A stretch of DNA of 64,000 nt. It comes from Helicostylum pulchrum (lineage: Eukaryota > Mucoromycota > Mucoromycetes > Mucorales > Mucoraceae). This document shows, piece by piece, positions 20,515-31,983 of the stretch. The stretch is taken from the NCBI GenBank assembly GCA_025677825.1, contig JAIXMO010000024.1:186001-250000 (forward strand). Reading direction: 5' to 3'. Each line of letters begins with the position of its first letter. Within the stretch, counting starts at the first letter, position 1. The position numbers and the translations under genes are program-made. The notes under the pieces were generated by a model, which was given only the letters and a program-made list of their open reading frames with translations, had not been told where the DNA came from and did not search any database.

Positions 20515-21461
20515 ATGCGCAGTTTATTTATATTTGTAAGCACAGTGGTGTTAGTCGTAACAGAGAAAAAAAAACAAGAGGTTGTCGATACCATTGATCT
20601 TACTGTAGCCAATGCAGTTGTGTCTGAAGATGAAGAAAACAAAAAATACTCGGTCCTGTCTCCTTCTCTTTGTATGACTACACTGTCACTAAAAAAAATA
20701 TGGTTCACAACCATCCCATATCACAAGATGTCACTTTGTATGCTTTTCACCGCAAGCAAACCCGGTTATGTCCTTAAGCAATTACAATCGATGCGACGTA
20801 CAAGACCAACGCACACAAGCTCTATTTCGGTAAAAATTGTTGGTACGGGTAACACTTCATCCATTAAAGGTACTAACCGCCTACAAATATTTGTAATTGC
20901 GGCTGCATTTGTCAGCTATGAAACTGAGCAGAGTTACACTTGGATTATGGAGGAGTTAAGAGGAGATGTTTGGCCTGTAGATACGGATTTTCCAGAATCT
21001 CAACACTTGCTCTGTGCCTGGCATCTTTGGAACACTATGGAATGGTTAGTTTAACTGAATATAACCTTAGACGTGCAGAGGCTGAAGTAGCTTTTAAAGC
21101 AGTTATGACCTGTTATAACGAAACGTCGTACAGACGAACTCTTGGTGATTTTGAGCAGACCATTATTACTCCTGGTTGGTTTAAAGAGAACGGAAAAATA
21201 ACTTTGAATTATTTGATAAATGTGTAAGTAGTTATATTTATAAAATCGAACAAGTACTAATTTATTTTATTTTAGCTTGTTAAAAGAAGGTGAAATAGAA
21301 CGGAGGGTGGGTATGTATGCCAAAAAGTATGTCCACATGGGGAATATAACTTCAGGGAGCTGAAAGTTTCCACTCAGGTCTTAAGAGAGCTTTGGGTAAT
21401 CAATCCGCTGCAAGATTAACTCTTGTTTGCGAGAGAATGCACGCTTATTATGAGCAAAAGG
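20515..21461 (+). pseudogene. MULE (Mutator-like) transposase relic, catalytic part
   Basis: In one frame IDATYKTNAHKLYF (20789-20830) matches the first catalytic Asp region of MULE transposases; after a frameshift come VGTGNTSSIKGTNRLQIFVI, SYTWIMEELRGDVWP and FPESQHLLCAWHLWN (the conserved C.WH segment). A piece that should hold the second Asp (V.VTD.E) is missing between them. Further on, beyond an intron-like gap at 21225-21275, YAKKYVHMGNITSG and, in another frame, AESFHSGLKRALGNQSA complete the usual tail. Multiple frameshifts and a stop mean it cannot encode an active enzyme. A MULE N-terminal zinc-binding relic lies separately at 53363-53906. Confidence 0.7.
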
Positions 21462-21740
21462 TATAACTCTTAAAACAGAACCAGTAAATAAAAATACAAG
21501 TCATTAAACTTTGATATACTACGAGTTGTCAAATCTCGCTACGCTCAATAGACATCCTCGCCCTTCGGGTATTGACCGAGAGTACCGTTAATTATTTTTT
21601 ATAACAATTAATTAAGGGAAAGGGATATATAGCTGCTTTTTGCGCTCGATACGCTCGCGAAGATGCGTCACCCTGGGGTCTTAGAAGGTACTCTCATAGT
21701 AGGTGGTCGACCTCTTTTTTTTTGGGTTGATTTCCTTTAC
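21462..21740. other. Spacer after the MULE relic
   Basis: No gene. It contains short GC-richer words that can pair with each other (CTCGCTACGCTCAATA near 21536, CGCCCTTCGGGTATTGACCGAG near 21559, GCTCGATACGCTCGCG near 21642), possibly remnants of an element end. Confidence 0.35.
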
Positions 21741-21808
21741 AGAATCCTAATTAGTGTGCAGAACAGTCCCCAGAGTCAGTCCTGCACCCCTAACCTAATT
21801 AGGATTCT
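21741..21808. repeat. 68-bp hairpin element
   Basis: Perfect 14-bp inverted repeat AGAATCCTAATTAG (21741-21754) with CTAATTAGGATTCT (21795-21808); the interior can extend pairing through GTGCAG/CTGCAC. Resembles a minimal inverted-repeat MITE. No target duplication recognised. Confidence 0.6.
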
Positions 21809-21863
21809 TTTTATTCAGAAAACTCAGACCAAATGGCCAAATTTTTTTTTCAAAAAGTCCACG

Positions 21864-21900
21864 TCACGAATTGAAAATGGTGTGCGCTATGTTTCCCCCA
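21864..21900. mobile_element. Diverged end related to the 14103-14771 element
   Basis: GTCACGAATTGAA followed by GTGTGCGC and TGTTTCCCCCA parallels 14723-14771 (GTCACGAATTGAAGTGTCGT, then GTGCGCCAAGTTTCCACC). Only one end is recognisable. Confidence 0.45.
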
Positions 21901-23092
21901 TTTTTTTTTTCTAGACTTCCATGACTTTCGTCACATGGGTTGTTGTACAAATCGACATCCTCCCCTTCTTTATCTTGATCTGACTTGGTTCCAGATATGA
22001 AGATGGATTGACAATAGGCAGCATATACCTTTGGGATTTTGTTAATGGTATATGTTTCTGGTCAGATTAATCTTGTGAGCTCGGTTGGTCCCCATACCAT
22101 TGACAATAGCATTCCTATAGTTCTCTTCTTTACACAATCGAACTTTGGAAGGTGGCTCGAAGATTAATGTTCATCAAGATAAAAGGCATCGGAATGAAGA
22201 AATCTGACTTGGTTCCAGATATGAAGATGGATTGACAATAGGCAGCATATACCTTTGGGATTTTGTTAATGGTATATGTTTCTGGTCAGATTAATCTTGT
22301 GAGCTCGGTTGGTCCCCATACCATTGACAATAGCATTCCTATAGTTCTCTTCTTTACACAATCGAACTTTGGAAGGTGGCTCGAAGATTAATGTTCGTTT
22401 CTTGGTTACATTCTTGTGCTTGTTCGTTTGGTTATGCAGTTATTGCATTTGATGCTCAATACTATAGGTTAATTTGGAAGCTGGCTAGACTCCAAAAAAA
22501 TAAAAATATAACTATAAGTAACATTTTTCTTTTGTTCTCTGGAAGTATACAGTGTTTAATTAGATACCATTAAGTTACATTTATAAATTGACGCGTTATG
22601 TTTCCCCCATTTTTTTTTTCTAGACTTCCACTTTATCGCGACGACTTTCGTCACATGGGTTGCTGTACAAATCGACATCCTCCCCTTCTTTATCTTGATC
22701 TGACTTGGTTCCAGATATGAAGATGGATTGACAATAGGTAACATATACCTTTGGGATTTTATTAGTGGTATATGTTTCTGGTCAGATTAATCTTGTGAGC
22801 TCGGTTGGTCCCCATACCATTGACAATAACATTCCTATAGTTCTCTTCTTTACACAATCGAACTTTGGAAGGCGGCTCGAAGATTAATGTTCGTTTCTTG
22901 GTTACATTCTTGTGCTTGTTCGTTTGGTTATGCAGTTATTGCATTTGATGCTCAATACTATAGGTTAATTTGGAAGCTGGCTAGACTCCAAAAAAATAAA
23001 AATATAATTATAAGTAACATTTTTCTTTTGTTCTCTGGAAGTATACAATGTTTAATTAGATACCATTAAGTTACATTTATAAATTGACGCGT
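21888..23092. repeat. Local triplication of a ~0.3-0.5 kb relic
   Basis: Three direct copies: 21888-22168 (truncated on the right), 22201-22592 (lacking ~90 bases at its left) and 22593-23092 (most complete). Copies 2 and 3 are nearly identical over ~390 bases, differing at a handful of sites, so the amplification is recent. The - strand has coding character split over two frames: RNAIVNGMGTNRAHKINLTR, then KIPKVYAAYCQSIFISGTKS and EGEDVDLYNNPCDES; the same frameshift is in all copies, so it was a relic before amplification. The protein family is not recognised. Confidence 0.7.
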
Positions 23093-23135
23093 GAATCAAG
23101 TTGGTACACGTAAAAGCCCATCTTTTCTTTTAAAT

Positions 23136-23187
23136 ATGTTTATTCTAACTAATACTGTCCTTCTTAAAGCAATGGCTATCCGTAAAG
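23136..23187 (+). pseudogene. Micro-exon, copy 2 (orphan first exon)
   Basis: ATG-started 52-base segment encoding MFILTNTVLLKAMAIRK, ending at a GTAAGT donor. The preceding ~45 bases (GCGTGAATCAAGTTGGTACA, then AAAAGCCCATCTTTTC) match the region upstream of the 45049 micro-gene on the other strand. The following bases GAAAAGTAAC are also shared. No acceptor-linked second exon recognised. Confidence 0.45.
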
Positions 23188-23189
23188 GT

Positions 23190-23785
23190 AAGTGAAAAGT
23201 AACAGCGAAACAAAAAAAAGTCGGCTGGATGCTGTGTCGTGATCTGAGATAGATTTAAATTAACTAATAAAAACGACCTATACATTAAATGTTTCTTTGT
23301 GTACGGTCTCATATACTATTCTACCTGTACAAATTACATTTTTTCTGTGCATTTCCCCTTATTTTAGATTTTATTGTCTATAAACTATTATATTTCTTTG
23401 TGTGATATAAATGGTCAATATCCGAGCATCACTTGATTTTATTATTGTCAAGCAATTTATTATCCATACTTATGAATTTAAGTATTTAATAATCGAGAAA
23501 CAATTGCGTCTGCGCTATGGCTTTTTATTATATGAAAAAGGAGAGAGAGGGTGATTAATGCCATTGATTAACAGTTTCGTATTCTGAAAGGTTATTCCGA
23601 AAGTTTATATTGCTAAAAATAAGTACTTTTCGATGCTAATCTACTACCTGTACTACTCCTGTTTTTTAAAAAAAAATAAAAAACAATAGAAAAATTACTA
23701 GGTTTTATAAAGATAGTTATTTTTTAAAGGATGGTTTATTACTTTTTTGTGTGTATAAATAATAAATTATATGTAGTGTATTTTT
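23190..23785. other. Gene-poor spacer
   Basis: AT-rich, no supported gene. The right end is likely the 3' region of the leftward secreted-protein gene. Confidence 0.4.
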
Positions 23786-24257
23786 TTACATGGGGAAAAT
23801 GTTTCTGATATTGACAGCACCATCAGCATGATGACAGGTAGCAGTGATATTAAATAAACTGTTTCCACTTATAGCAAGAACACCTCCACCACTGCAGAAG
23901 GCAAAGAATGTATCCGCACCATCAAGACTAGCACCAAACAAACCAAATGTAATCTACATAACATTTTATTTAGTATATTTTTGGCACGGAAACCATGGTT
24001 AAGCTTACATGGAAATCTACGACACCCTCTCGTCTACCCGAAAGATTACATTCTCTATTATCCCATGGACAGCACTCTTTTTGACCGTTATTAATTTGCT
24101 TTTTGAAAGAAGCTCTAGGGTTGACTTCGCGCTCTTTCACGTAAAAATAAGAACCTAAGCCGTCAAGATGATTATAAATACAGTATGCTTGAGAGAACTG
24201 TAGCCAAAGTGACAATACCGTAATAGCCATCAATAAGAATTTTGTGGAGCAGGTCAT
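23786..24257 (-). CDS. Small secreted cysteine-containing protein
   Basis: Two exons: 24257-24009 and 23953-23786, separated by a 55-bp intron (GTAAGC...GTAG), phase 0. The 139-residue product opens with a signal peptide-like segment (FLLMAITVLSLWLQFSQAYC; cleavage plausible after SQA). The mature part has Cys in CIYNH, ECCPWDNREC, AFCSGGG and TATCHH, giving an even set that could form disulfides, and ends RNIFPM. It is probably exported to the wall or medium. I recall small secreted proteins of this type in mucoralean fungi but know no function. It is an effector-like candidate only by size and Cys content. Confidence 0.75.
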
Positions 24258-25181
24258 TTTTGTATATATTTGATGAGTAAAAAGAAAAAAGGAAATGCCT
24301 TTAAATATCGTTTATGTACCTGTTTTCCCTATAATCAATTCTGCTTTGGTGAATAGTTTCATTATTTATATAAAAAGGTTTTTTAGTATTTTGCAACAAA
24401 AACAAAAAAAAATTATTTTGTAAAAAGTACAAACCTCAGAATATTACGCGTAATATTAACTTTGTAGCCGTAAACTAAGACCTCATCATTTTTATAAATG
24501 TAAGATATAATATTCAAGATATTGTTGTTTTTTACGGTTCTTCTCTCAAGGTCTTGTCTCGCTTTGACCTATTAACAAATAATGGTATCGTCATGCAAGA
24601 AATGACCTAAATGGCGTATTATTTTTTAATTCATGCATGAAAATAAAATAGGTTCGAACAATAAATATCGGATGTGCAGCGTAAAAAAAATAATCCAACA
24701 TTGGATTGTTTAAACAAACGTCTGAGGCATCGAGCGTAATCCAGGCCGTCGCTGAGACTAAAGGCAGGGCACGGACACCAAGAGTTGGCTTTCCCATTAT
24801 ATCAATAATCGCAGTTTTAATAAAAAGTTTGTGTGCATTGAAGTTATAAAGTATTTTTCCATAAAGGGTTCGTTTTTCCCTCGTGTACGGGTAATAACAT
24901 TTTGCTGATTTTCAAAAAGACACGTTATTTCCACGGATTTGCCATGTGTATTTTATACTTTTTTAAACAAGCTATCAAAGCACAAAAGATCAGATCATTT
25001 AAAAAACCTTTTTTTTTCTCCGATATAATGAATTAAAAAAAAAAAAAAAGGTTTTTTTTTTAATATAGAGTTTACAAAAAGGGGGAGGTTGTGTGAGGCA
25101 TGACATAAAAGGGGAATAAGTGTATAGTTAAAAAATTAAATAATTAAGAAAAAGAGAGAGAGAAAGAAAAGAAACCTTATT
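24258..25181. other. Intergenic region between secreted protein and Ras
   Basis: No supported gene. A 68-codon - strand frame (24797-24591, starting MGKPTLGVRALPLVSATAW) has no recognised features. The segment near 24545-24570 shares words with 44815-44830 (AAGGTCTTGTCTC). The right ~150 bases are the Ras 3' UTR. Confidence 0.4.
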
Positions 25182-25997
25182 TTACATCAAAATACAACAT
25201 TTATCGGAAGCAACATCAGGCGCATCCTGAATGGCAAACTGATCATGACCCCTTGTTTCCTGTTCCTTATTATACCTACGAATATCACGTACGACTTCAA
25301 AAAAGGCTTCATCCACATGTGTTCTCTGTTTAGCAGACGTCTCAATAAACTGACACCCGAAATTCTTTGCCAAGTCTTTTCCCTCTAAGCTAGACACTTG
25401 TCTATCCTCTTCCAAATCGCACTTGTTTCCAACCAACACCATTGGAAAGTAATCACGGTCTTTGACACGACAAATTTGTTGATAGAATGTTGTGATTTCT
25501 TCAAATGACATGCGCGATGTGATTGAGTATACTAGTAAGAATCCTTCTCCGTTTCTCATATATTGTTCACGCATAGCACTTTACTTAACATCGTTAGTAT
25601 CATTTTCGTAAAAGACGTTGATTACTTTTTGATTTTTACCTGTATTCTTCTTGACCGGCTGTATCAAGTACATCCAATAAAGCTGTTTCTGAATCAATGA
25701 CACATTGCTTACGATATGAATCTGTTTGGGACAAGAAAATTAATTTTTCTTTTTGTGTTACATTTTTCTTTCTTTCGCTCTTACCTTCAATAGTTGGATC
25801 ATATTCATCAACAAAGTGAGACTGAATAAATTGAATTGTTAAGGCTGATTTACCAACACCTACAGAAAAAAAAAGTTTAAATTTTTTTGTTTTTTTCGTA
25901 TTGAGAAACTCATCATGATGATGATAAAAAACTTTATACCTCCACCACCAACCATAACCAACTTGTATTCACGTACAAAAGAAGAAGCTTTAGACAT
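25182..25997 (-). CDS. ras: Ras-type small GTPase
   Basis: Four exons from ATG 25997-25995 to the stop at 25182. The G domain is complete: P-loop GGGGVGKS, switch [16 protein letters not shown], switch [18 protein letters not shown] and ETSAK guanine-binding motifs. The C-terminus ends in CCILM, a CAAX box (CILM) with an adjacent Cys suitable for palmitoylation, so it should be farnesylated or geranylgeranylated and act at the plasma membrane upstream of adenylate cyclase or MAPK signalling. Mucoralean fungi carry several Ras paralogues; which one this is cannot be told here. The second P-loop Gly pair (GGGG rather than GAGG) is common in fungal Ras. Intact. Confidence 0.95.
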
Positions 25998-26254
25998 TTT
26001 TCCTCAAAAAAAAAAAAAAAAAGGTTATATATAAAAATAGTCCGAGATGTTAAAAAAGAAGAAAAGAGAAGAGTTTAAAAAAAGTCTCACTCTACTTTTT
26101 GTTTAAACAATCAACATATTACACACTTTAAAAAGCCGTCGTTTCGCCGTTTCAAAATAAGCCACACAAACCTATTTTTTTTTTCTTTTCTCTTGGGGTG
26201 TTTCCAAAAACGCGTTTTCTTTCTTTTTTTTACAACAAAACAAAAAATTATAAA

Positions 26255-27894
26255 ATGGCTGCTGTTCTTCGTATTCCCGAAAAGACTAGTACTGAAGTTC
26301 TTTTAACTTACAAGTACGTCAACTCTTCCGCAACTCTTGAAGCTGGTTCCGAACTCGTTTTAGAAGTAAAGTATATAACGTCAAAACCGTTTTCTTTTTT
26401 TTTTTTTCTGACGTCTTTTTTTTTTTTTTTGTATAGGCTGCTGGTGAGAAAATTGATGCTGCCAACACTATTATCAAGTACCTTATTTCCAACTCTGATA
26501 AGAAGGAATTGCTCGGTGCTGATAAAGCTGAGCAAGCTCAAGTAAGTTTTTTTTTTTCGTAGTAGCGTCCACACACATACCCCCTAACAAAGTAAACTAG
26601 GTTGAAGAATGGTTATCTTACACTAACCAATCTCTTCGTGGTGTCGGTAAGAAGGAAATCGTTTCCAACATTGAGGTATAACCCCTTTTTAATTTTTATT
26701 TTCTGCACGTACACACAGAAAACTTATACTTTTGTTGTAGAAAAAATTGAATGATCATTTAAAGACCAACACTTTCTTTGTCAACAACCACCTTACCATT
26801 GTTGATATTGTCATCTTTGGTCTCTTATTCTCTCACACCGTAAGTTGTATTTATCACCTTTTTTTTTTTTTTATACGAGAAAACTAAAAAAATTTTGCAG
26901 AAAAACATCAAGGTGACTTCTGCCCCCAACACTTTACGTTGGTTCGATCTTATTCAAAACACCGTCGTTAAATCTAACAACTTGACTGGAGATTTCCCTT
27001 TGGTTGAAATCAATCTTGACGATGTTCCTGAGCCCGCTGCTCCTATTATCGCCGTAAGTATTATTTAAAAAAGAAAAAGAAAAAGGGAGTAAGTTCAGTA
27101 AACTAAAAAACGAGAGTGATGTTACAGAAAAAGGCTGATAAGAAGGGTGGTGAAAAGAAGGGCGGTGAAGCTAAGACTGAAAAGAAGTCTGAAGCTGCTC
27201 CTGTTGCTGACGCTGAAAAGAAGGGACCTGTTGAAGGTGGTAAGCCCAAGAAGGAAAAGAAGGTCAAAGCCAAGAAGGAACCTGCACGTAAGTTTTTTTT
27301 TTAAAAATATATAATGGTGGTAAAACCTACTTAAACTCACACACATCGAAAATAGCTGCTGCTGTTGAATCCGATCAACCAGTGTTCTCCCGTATCGACA
27401 TCCGTGTCGGTTACATTAAATCGTGCAAGAAGCACGAAGGCGCCGATTCACTTTACGTCGAAGAGATCGACATTGGCGAAGCCGAACCCCGTACAATTGT
27501 TTCTGGCCTCGTGCGCTGGTACCCTGTTGAGGAGATGGAGAACCGTTGGGTTCTTGTTTTAGCCAACTTGAAGCCCGCCAGTATGCGTGGCGTTAAATCT
27601 GCCGGTATGGTTTTATGTGCTAGTGCAGCTGACGGATCTGCTGTTGAGTTATTAGGCCCTGTTGACACCACCAAGGTTAAAGCCGGTGACAAGGTCTTTG
27701 TTGAGGGTATGGAAGGAGAGGCCGAAAAGACCTTGAACCCCAAAAAGAAGTACTGGGAGACCGTTCAACCCGAGTTAAAGACAAACGATGACTTGGTCGC
27801 TCTTTACGGTGATAAACCTCTTTTGATCAGAACTGCTTCAGGTGAAACTGTTCAATGTAAGGTTGCCTCTGTCAAGAACGGTGGTATTAAATAA
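26255..27894 (+). CDS. ARC1: Arc1/AIMP1-like tRNA-binding cofactor
   Basis: Multi-exon gene starting MAAVLRIPEKT at 26255. The N-terminal ~190 residues resemble a GST-C-like module (VEEWLSYTNQSLRGV, FFVNNHLTIVDIVIFGLLFS) used by Arc1 and aminoacyl-tRNA synthetases to dock with each other. A Lys/Ala/Glu-rich linker (KKADKKGGEKKGGE) gives non-specific tRNA binding. The C-terminal ~175 residues are an EMAPII/OB-fold tRNA-binding domain: FSRIDIRVGYIKSCKKHEGA, DSLYVEEIDIGEAEPRTIVS, LANLKPASMRGVKSAGMVLC. In yeast Arc1 binds MetRS and GluRS and raises tRNA affinity; the same role is inferred. Upstream gap to Ras (257 bp) suggests a divergent promoter region. Confidence 0.9.
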
Positions 27895-28520
27895 AAAAGC
27901 TTCTTTTTTTTTTGTTCTGGCGGAACCTCAATGTATCATTAATGCAATAGCAGTTTTTTTTTAAAATAAAGTCGTACACCCCCATTTAAATAGATTTTGC
28001 TTAAACAAAAAACTTTGACGTCAGATCTTTATGCAAGAATGGGTTAATATGAAAATATTTATATGCTTGCAAATTATCTCGAAATCAGCTGGCCTTTTTT
28101 TTTTTTTTTTGTCGATCCAAATATACACGTAAAAAAAAAAACCTCTGTGCATAGAAAAAGGAGAGAGGGAGAGCAAAAAAAAAAAAAAAAGGGGGTGAAG
28201 AAACCATTTATTTTTTTATGTGCCAATGAATGAAACGTGTTTCATTCAATTCTGTTGTACCTCGGATACACACACACAAAGAAAAAAAATATAGGTTGCA
28301 GTTTACAATAGATGTGAACGTGGAAGCTGACCAAAAACGGAGTGATTTACAGTAAAACCAAAAATTACTGACGTTTTTTTCATAAACTTTAATTAGTGCC
28401 CTTTTTTTTTTCTTCAAAAAAGAATTCTTTTTTAATTGCCCTCCTTAATCTTCCCTTTTTTTTTTTTTTTTTTTGCTTCTTTCTCTCTCTTTCTCTTTTT
28501 TTTTCTTATACGCGTTAATT
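27895..28520. other. Intergenic region between Arc1-like and PUF genes
   Basis: 3' UTR of the Arc1-like gene followed by A- and T-homopolymer-rich DNA. The ~60 bases before the PUF ATG are almost pure T/C. No gene seen. Confidence 0.45.
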
Positions 28521-31500
28521 ATGCAACCAGGTCCTTTTAAATTGGATTATCCAAGTAGAGGACAACCTGACCTCCAACAACCCAAAGCCAGAAACCAGCC
28601 TCAAGGACAGGTAAAAAAAAAAAAAAAAAAAACTATAAAAACTAGTAAACTAAAAAAAAAACTACCTTTCTAAAATAAGCTTGCCGCACTAATGAGAGGC
28701 CGTGTAGATTCAGAAAATGAACAATATCTAGTAGACACGATGCAACACGATCAAAGACCTAGTAGCGCACCGCCAGACCCTCATCAGTTCCAGTTTCCGG
28801 TGCTTGGACAACCTAGTAACTGGAAAACCAACAACAACCAACCTATTGCCTCACCACTTTACGATCCTTCTTCTTCATCTCGTCAAGTCTGGTCTAATAA
28901 TTCCAAGAAACAGTCTAGACCTGCCACCGTGGATACCTACAATAGTAAATATATAGTAACATTTTGTTTTACATATAAACTAAAAAAATAAATAAATAGG
29001 CTTCCAAGGTAACAATAATGGAGAAGATACTGGTTACTTTAATAATTCTATGCAACTACCATCACAACAACAACAGGAACCCACTTACCAAAACGTCTGG
29101 ACACCGTCTGGATTAGTATCTCATCAAGACCACCACCACCACCACCAACCATCACCACAGCCACAGCCACAACAACAATTTGATGAAGTAAATATATAAA
29201 AAAAAGAGTAGATTGACTAATAATAGAAATTTAATTCTCACACAAAAATAAAAATAAAAATAGGGTTTAGTAAGAGGTAATTCTTTTCAGGTACCACCAC
29301 CACAACGATTAAACCCATCTTCAAGAGGCTACTTTATGTTTGCAGAAGACCAGCAACAAGCTCCTGCTTTTAACAACGAAGGGGAACCTTCTTATGCACG
29401 TTTCCCTTTGTCACGGCCCATGTCTCCTCCTGTCCGCAGCAAGTATGTAACTTCACCTCCACCTCGTGCCAACTCTACTCCGCCCGCCAATCATCATTTG
29501 AATAATTCGCAACAAAGGCGAATTGAAGATTACGAGTATACCCAATTAATGATGGATAAGGTAACAAAGAAACACTCCTTTCTTTCTCGCCCCCCTTTTT
29601 TTTTTAACTTACACTTTCTCCTTATTATACCCCTCCCTTTTAGCAGCAAGAAGATGGTATGTCAAAGAGAAATTTACAACAAAGGTATTATCAATGGATG
29701 AACAGTCAACAAAACCCAAACCATCAAAGTTTAGATGCTGTGTTGAACGAAAGTTCAATGCCATGGAGTGGAAACATGTCTCCAGGTAAAGCACACTAAC
29801 CAAAAAAAAAAAAAAAAAGCCCAAAAATAATACTAACACTTATAAAAAAAAAAAAAAGGAGGTACAGTGGCTAGCCCGTTTGAATCAGATAGAAGTAGAG
29901 TACATACACCTCAACCTCAACAACACCAACAATGGGAAGAAGGAGGAGGAGACCGACCTTTCATCACCACCAAATTCACTACAGACGACATGCCTCGTAC
30001 GTGGGACACCAGCCGTACCGGCAGCCCACTGATCCACACCAGCCTACCCTCCACCCCCATTGTTGATTCCAACGACCGACTCCTTCTGCAACTGCAATCG
30101 CGTCAACGCCAAATCCTCTTACAACAAGAGCAAATCTTGATGCTTCGTGAACAAATGATGCGTCAACCTATCCACAGTTCCAGCGCCTCTACCACATCTC
30201 CTACACCCCACCACAACCGCCGCGAAACCAACCCCACCGAACCTACTACACCATCCGCTGCACCCGTTATCCGCTCCCCACTTCTAGAAGAATTCCGTAG
30301 CAACAAAAACAAGAAATTCGGACTAAAAGACATCCTTCACCACGTGGTTGAGTTCAGCGGCGACCAACACGGCTCGCGCTTCATCCAACAAAAACTTGAA
30401 ACAGCCACCAGCGACGACAAGCAGTTTGTCTTTGACGAGATCCTCCCCAACTGCCTTCAACTCATGACGGACGTCTTTGGAAACTACGTGATCCAAAAGC
30501 TCTTTGAGCACGGCAACCAATCTCAAAAGCTTGTCTTGGCTAAACAAATGGAGGGCCATGTGTTATCGCTTTCGCTGCAGATGTACGGGTGCCGTGTTGT
30601 GCAAAAGGCCCTGGAGTACGTGCTGATGGACCAGCAAGCCGTGTTGATTCGCGAGTTGGACGGCTGTGTGTTGAAATGCGTCAAGGACCAAAACGGAAAC
30701 CACGTTGTTCAAAAGGCCATTGAACGCGTGCCTGCTGTACATATTCAGTTTATCATCGATACGTTTTATGGCCAGGTGTATCATTTAGCTACTCACCCTT
30801 ACGGGTGTCGTGTCATTCAGCGTATGTTTGAACACTGTCCTGAAGACCAAACCGTAAGTTTTTTTTTTTTTTTTTTGTAAAAAAGGGTTTAAAGCTAAAA
30901 GAAATAATAGATTTACTTGTTGGAAGAACTTCATCGTAGTACAAGTCAATTGGTCCAAGACCAATACGGAAACTATGTAATTCAACATATTTTGGAGCAC
31001 GGTAAATCAAAAGATAAATCCATGATCATCAGTAAAGTGCGAGGCCACACGCTTCAATTAAGCAAGCATAAGTTTGCAAGCAACGTAGTAGAGAAGTGTG
31101 TTGCGTATGGGTGTCAAGAAGACAGACAAGCCTTAATTGAAGAAGTTTTGTTAAATCGACCTGACGGGTAAAGAGGAGTGATATATATCTCTTTTTTTTT
31201 TTGTATTTTAATCCCTTTTTTTGTTGTGTAGGTCGTATCCGTTGATGTCGATGATGAAGGACCAGTACGCAAACTACGTGGTTCAAAAGATGCTGGATGT
31301 AGTCGACGGAGATCAACGCGATCTTTTAGTTGCAAAGATCAAACCACACCTCCAAGGCTTAAAAAAATATACCTACGGCAAACATCTTATCAGCAGTAAG
31401 TATTAAACCCATTAATAAAAACAAAATATACTAATTATTTTTTTTGTAGCTTGTTTAGAAGTAGAGAAACAAATGATGTTTAATAAATCCATCTCGAGCC

Positions 31501-31553
31501 TAGACATTGAAACACTCAGTATCACCGACCCACCAACACACGATTTCCAATAA
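28521..31553 (+). CDS. Pumilio/PUF-family RNA-binding protein
   Basis: Starts [15 protein letters not shown] at 28521 and ends THDFQ at 31551-31553, with about eight introns. The N-terminal ~500 residues are low complexity (Gln, His, Pro, Ser). The C-terminal region has eight PUM repeats whose base-contacting residues can be read: repeat 1 SR..Q, 2 NY..Q, 3 CR..Q, 4 NH..Q, 5 CR..Q, 6 NY..Q, 7 SN..E, 8 NY..Q. By the established PUF code this predicts binding to UGUAUAUA/UGUANAUA, the classical Pumilio element. Such proteins repress or destabilise mRNAs via 3' UTRs and recruit deadenylases in the cytoplasm. A TGTAAATA lies just after the gene ending at 17113. Confidence 0.92.
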
Positions 31554-31983
31554 ATCAACAGTACATACATACATTTTATATACTTTTTTGTATTATATAC
31601 TTTTTTTTTTCAGCACGAAAAAAACTATAAATGTTATTTAAACTTTTTTCTTTCCCCCCCTCTCACTCACACAACCTTAACACACACCCTTCTTCTTTTT
31701 TTTTTTTTACATATTATATATATACAAACTTTTTTTTTCCCATCTCCACTTACTTACTTAATTCCCCCTTTCCTCTTTTTTTTTTTTTACAAATACCAAC
31801 AAAAAATAAATATAATTTTTACAAATACCAAAATATGCATCAAAAAAGTAAATACTGAGAAGAATAATCTCTTTTACCATTTGTGTAACTGTCTATCTTT
31901 TTTTTTTTTTTTTTTTTTTTTTACAAGACAATATCTCGTTGATTCTTAAAATATACACAAATTCTCTCTCTCTTTTTTTTTAT
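31554..31983. other. Convergent 3' intergenic region
   Basis: The PUF and SPT7-like genes converge here. Long T runs (31897-31922) and CT-rich DNA; no gene seen. Likely shared 3' UTR/terminator space. Confidence 0.5.

Noticed and set aside
24591..24797. 68-codon frame MGKPTLGVRALPLVSATAW as a gene
   Set aside because: No domain, no splice partner and no repeat relationship; kept only as a note in the intergenic entry.
27122..27346. - strand frame in the Arc1-like gene
   Set aside because: Antisense to the Lys-rich linker exon of a well-supported gene.
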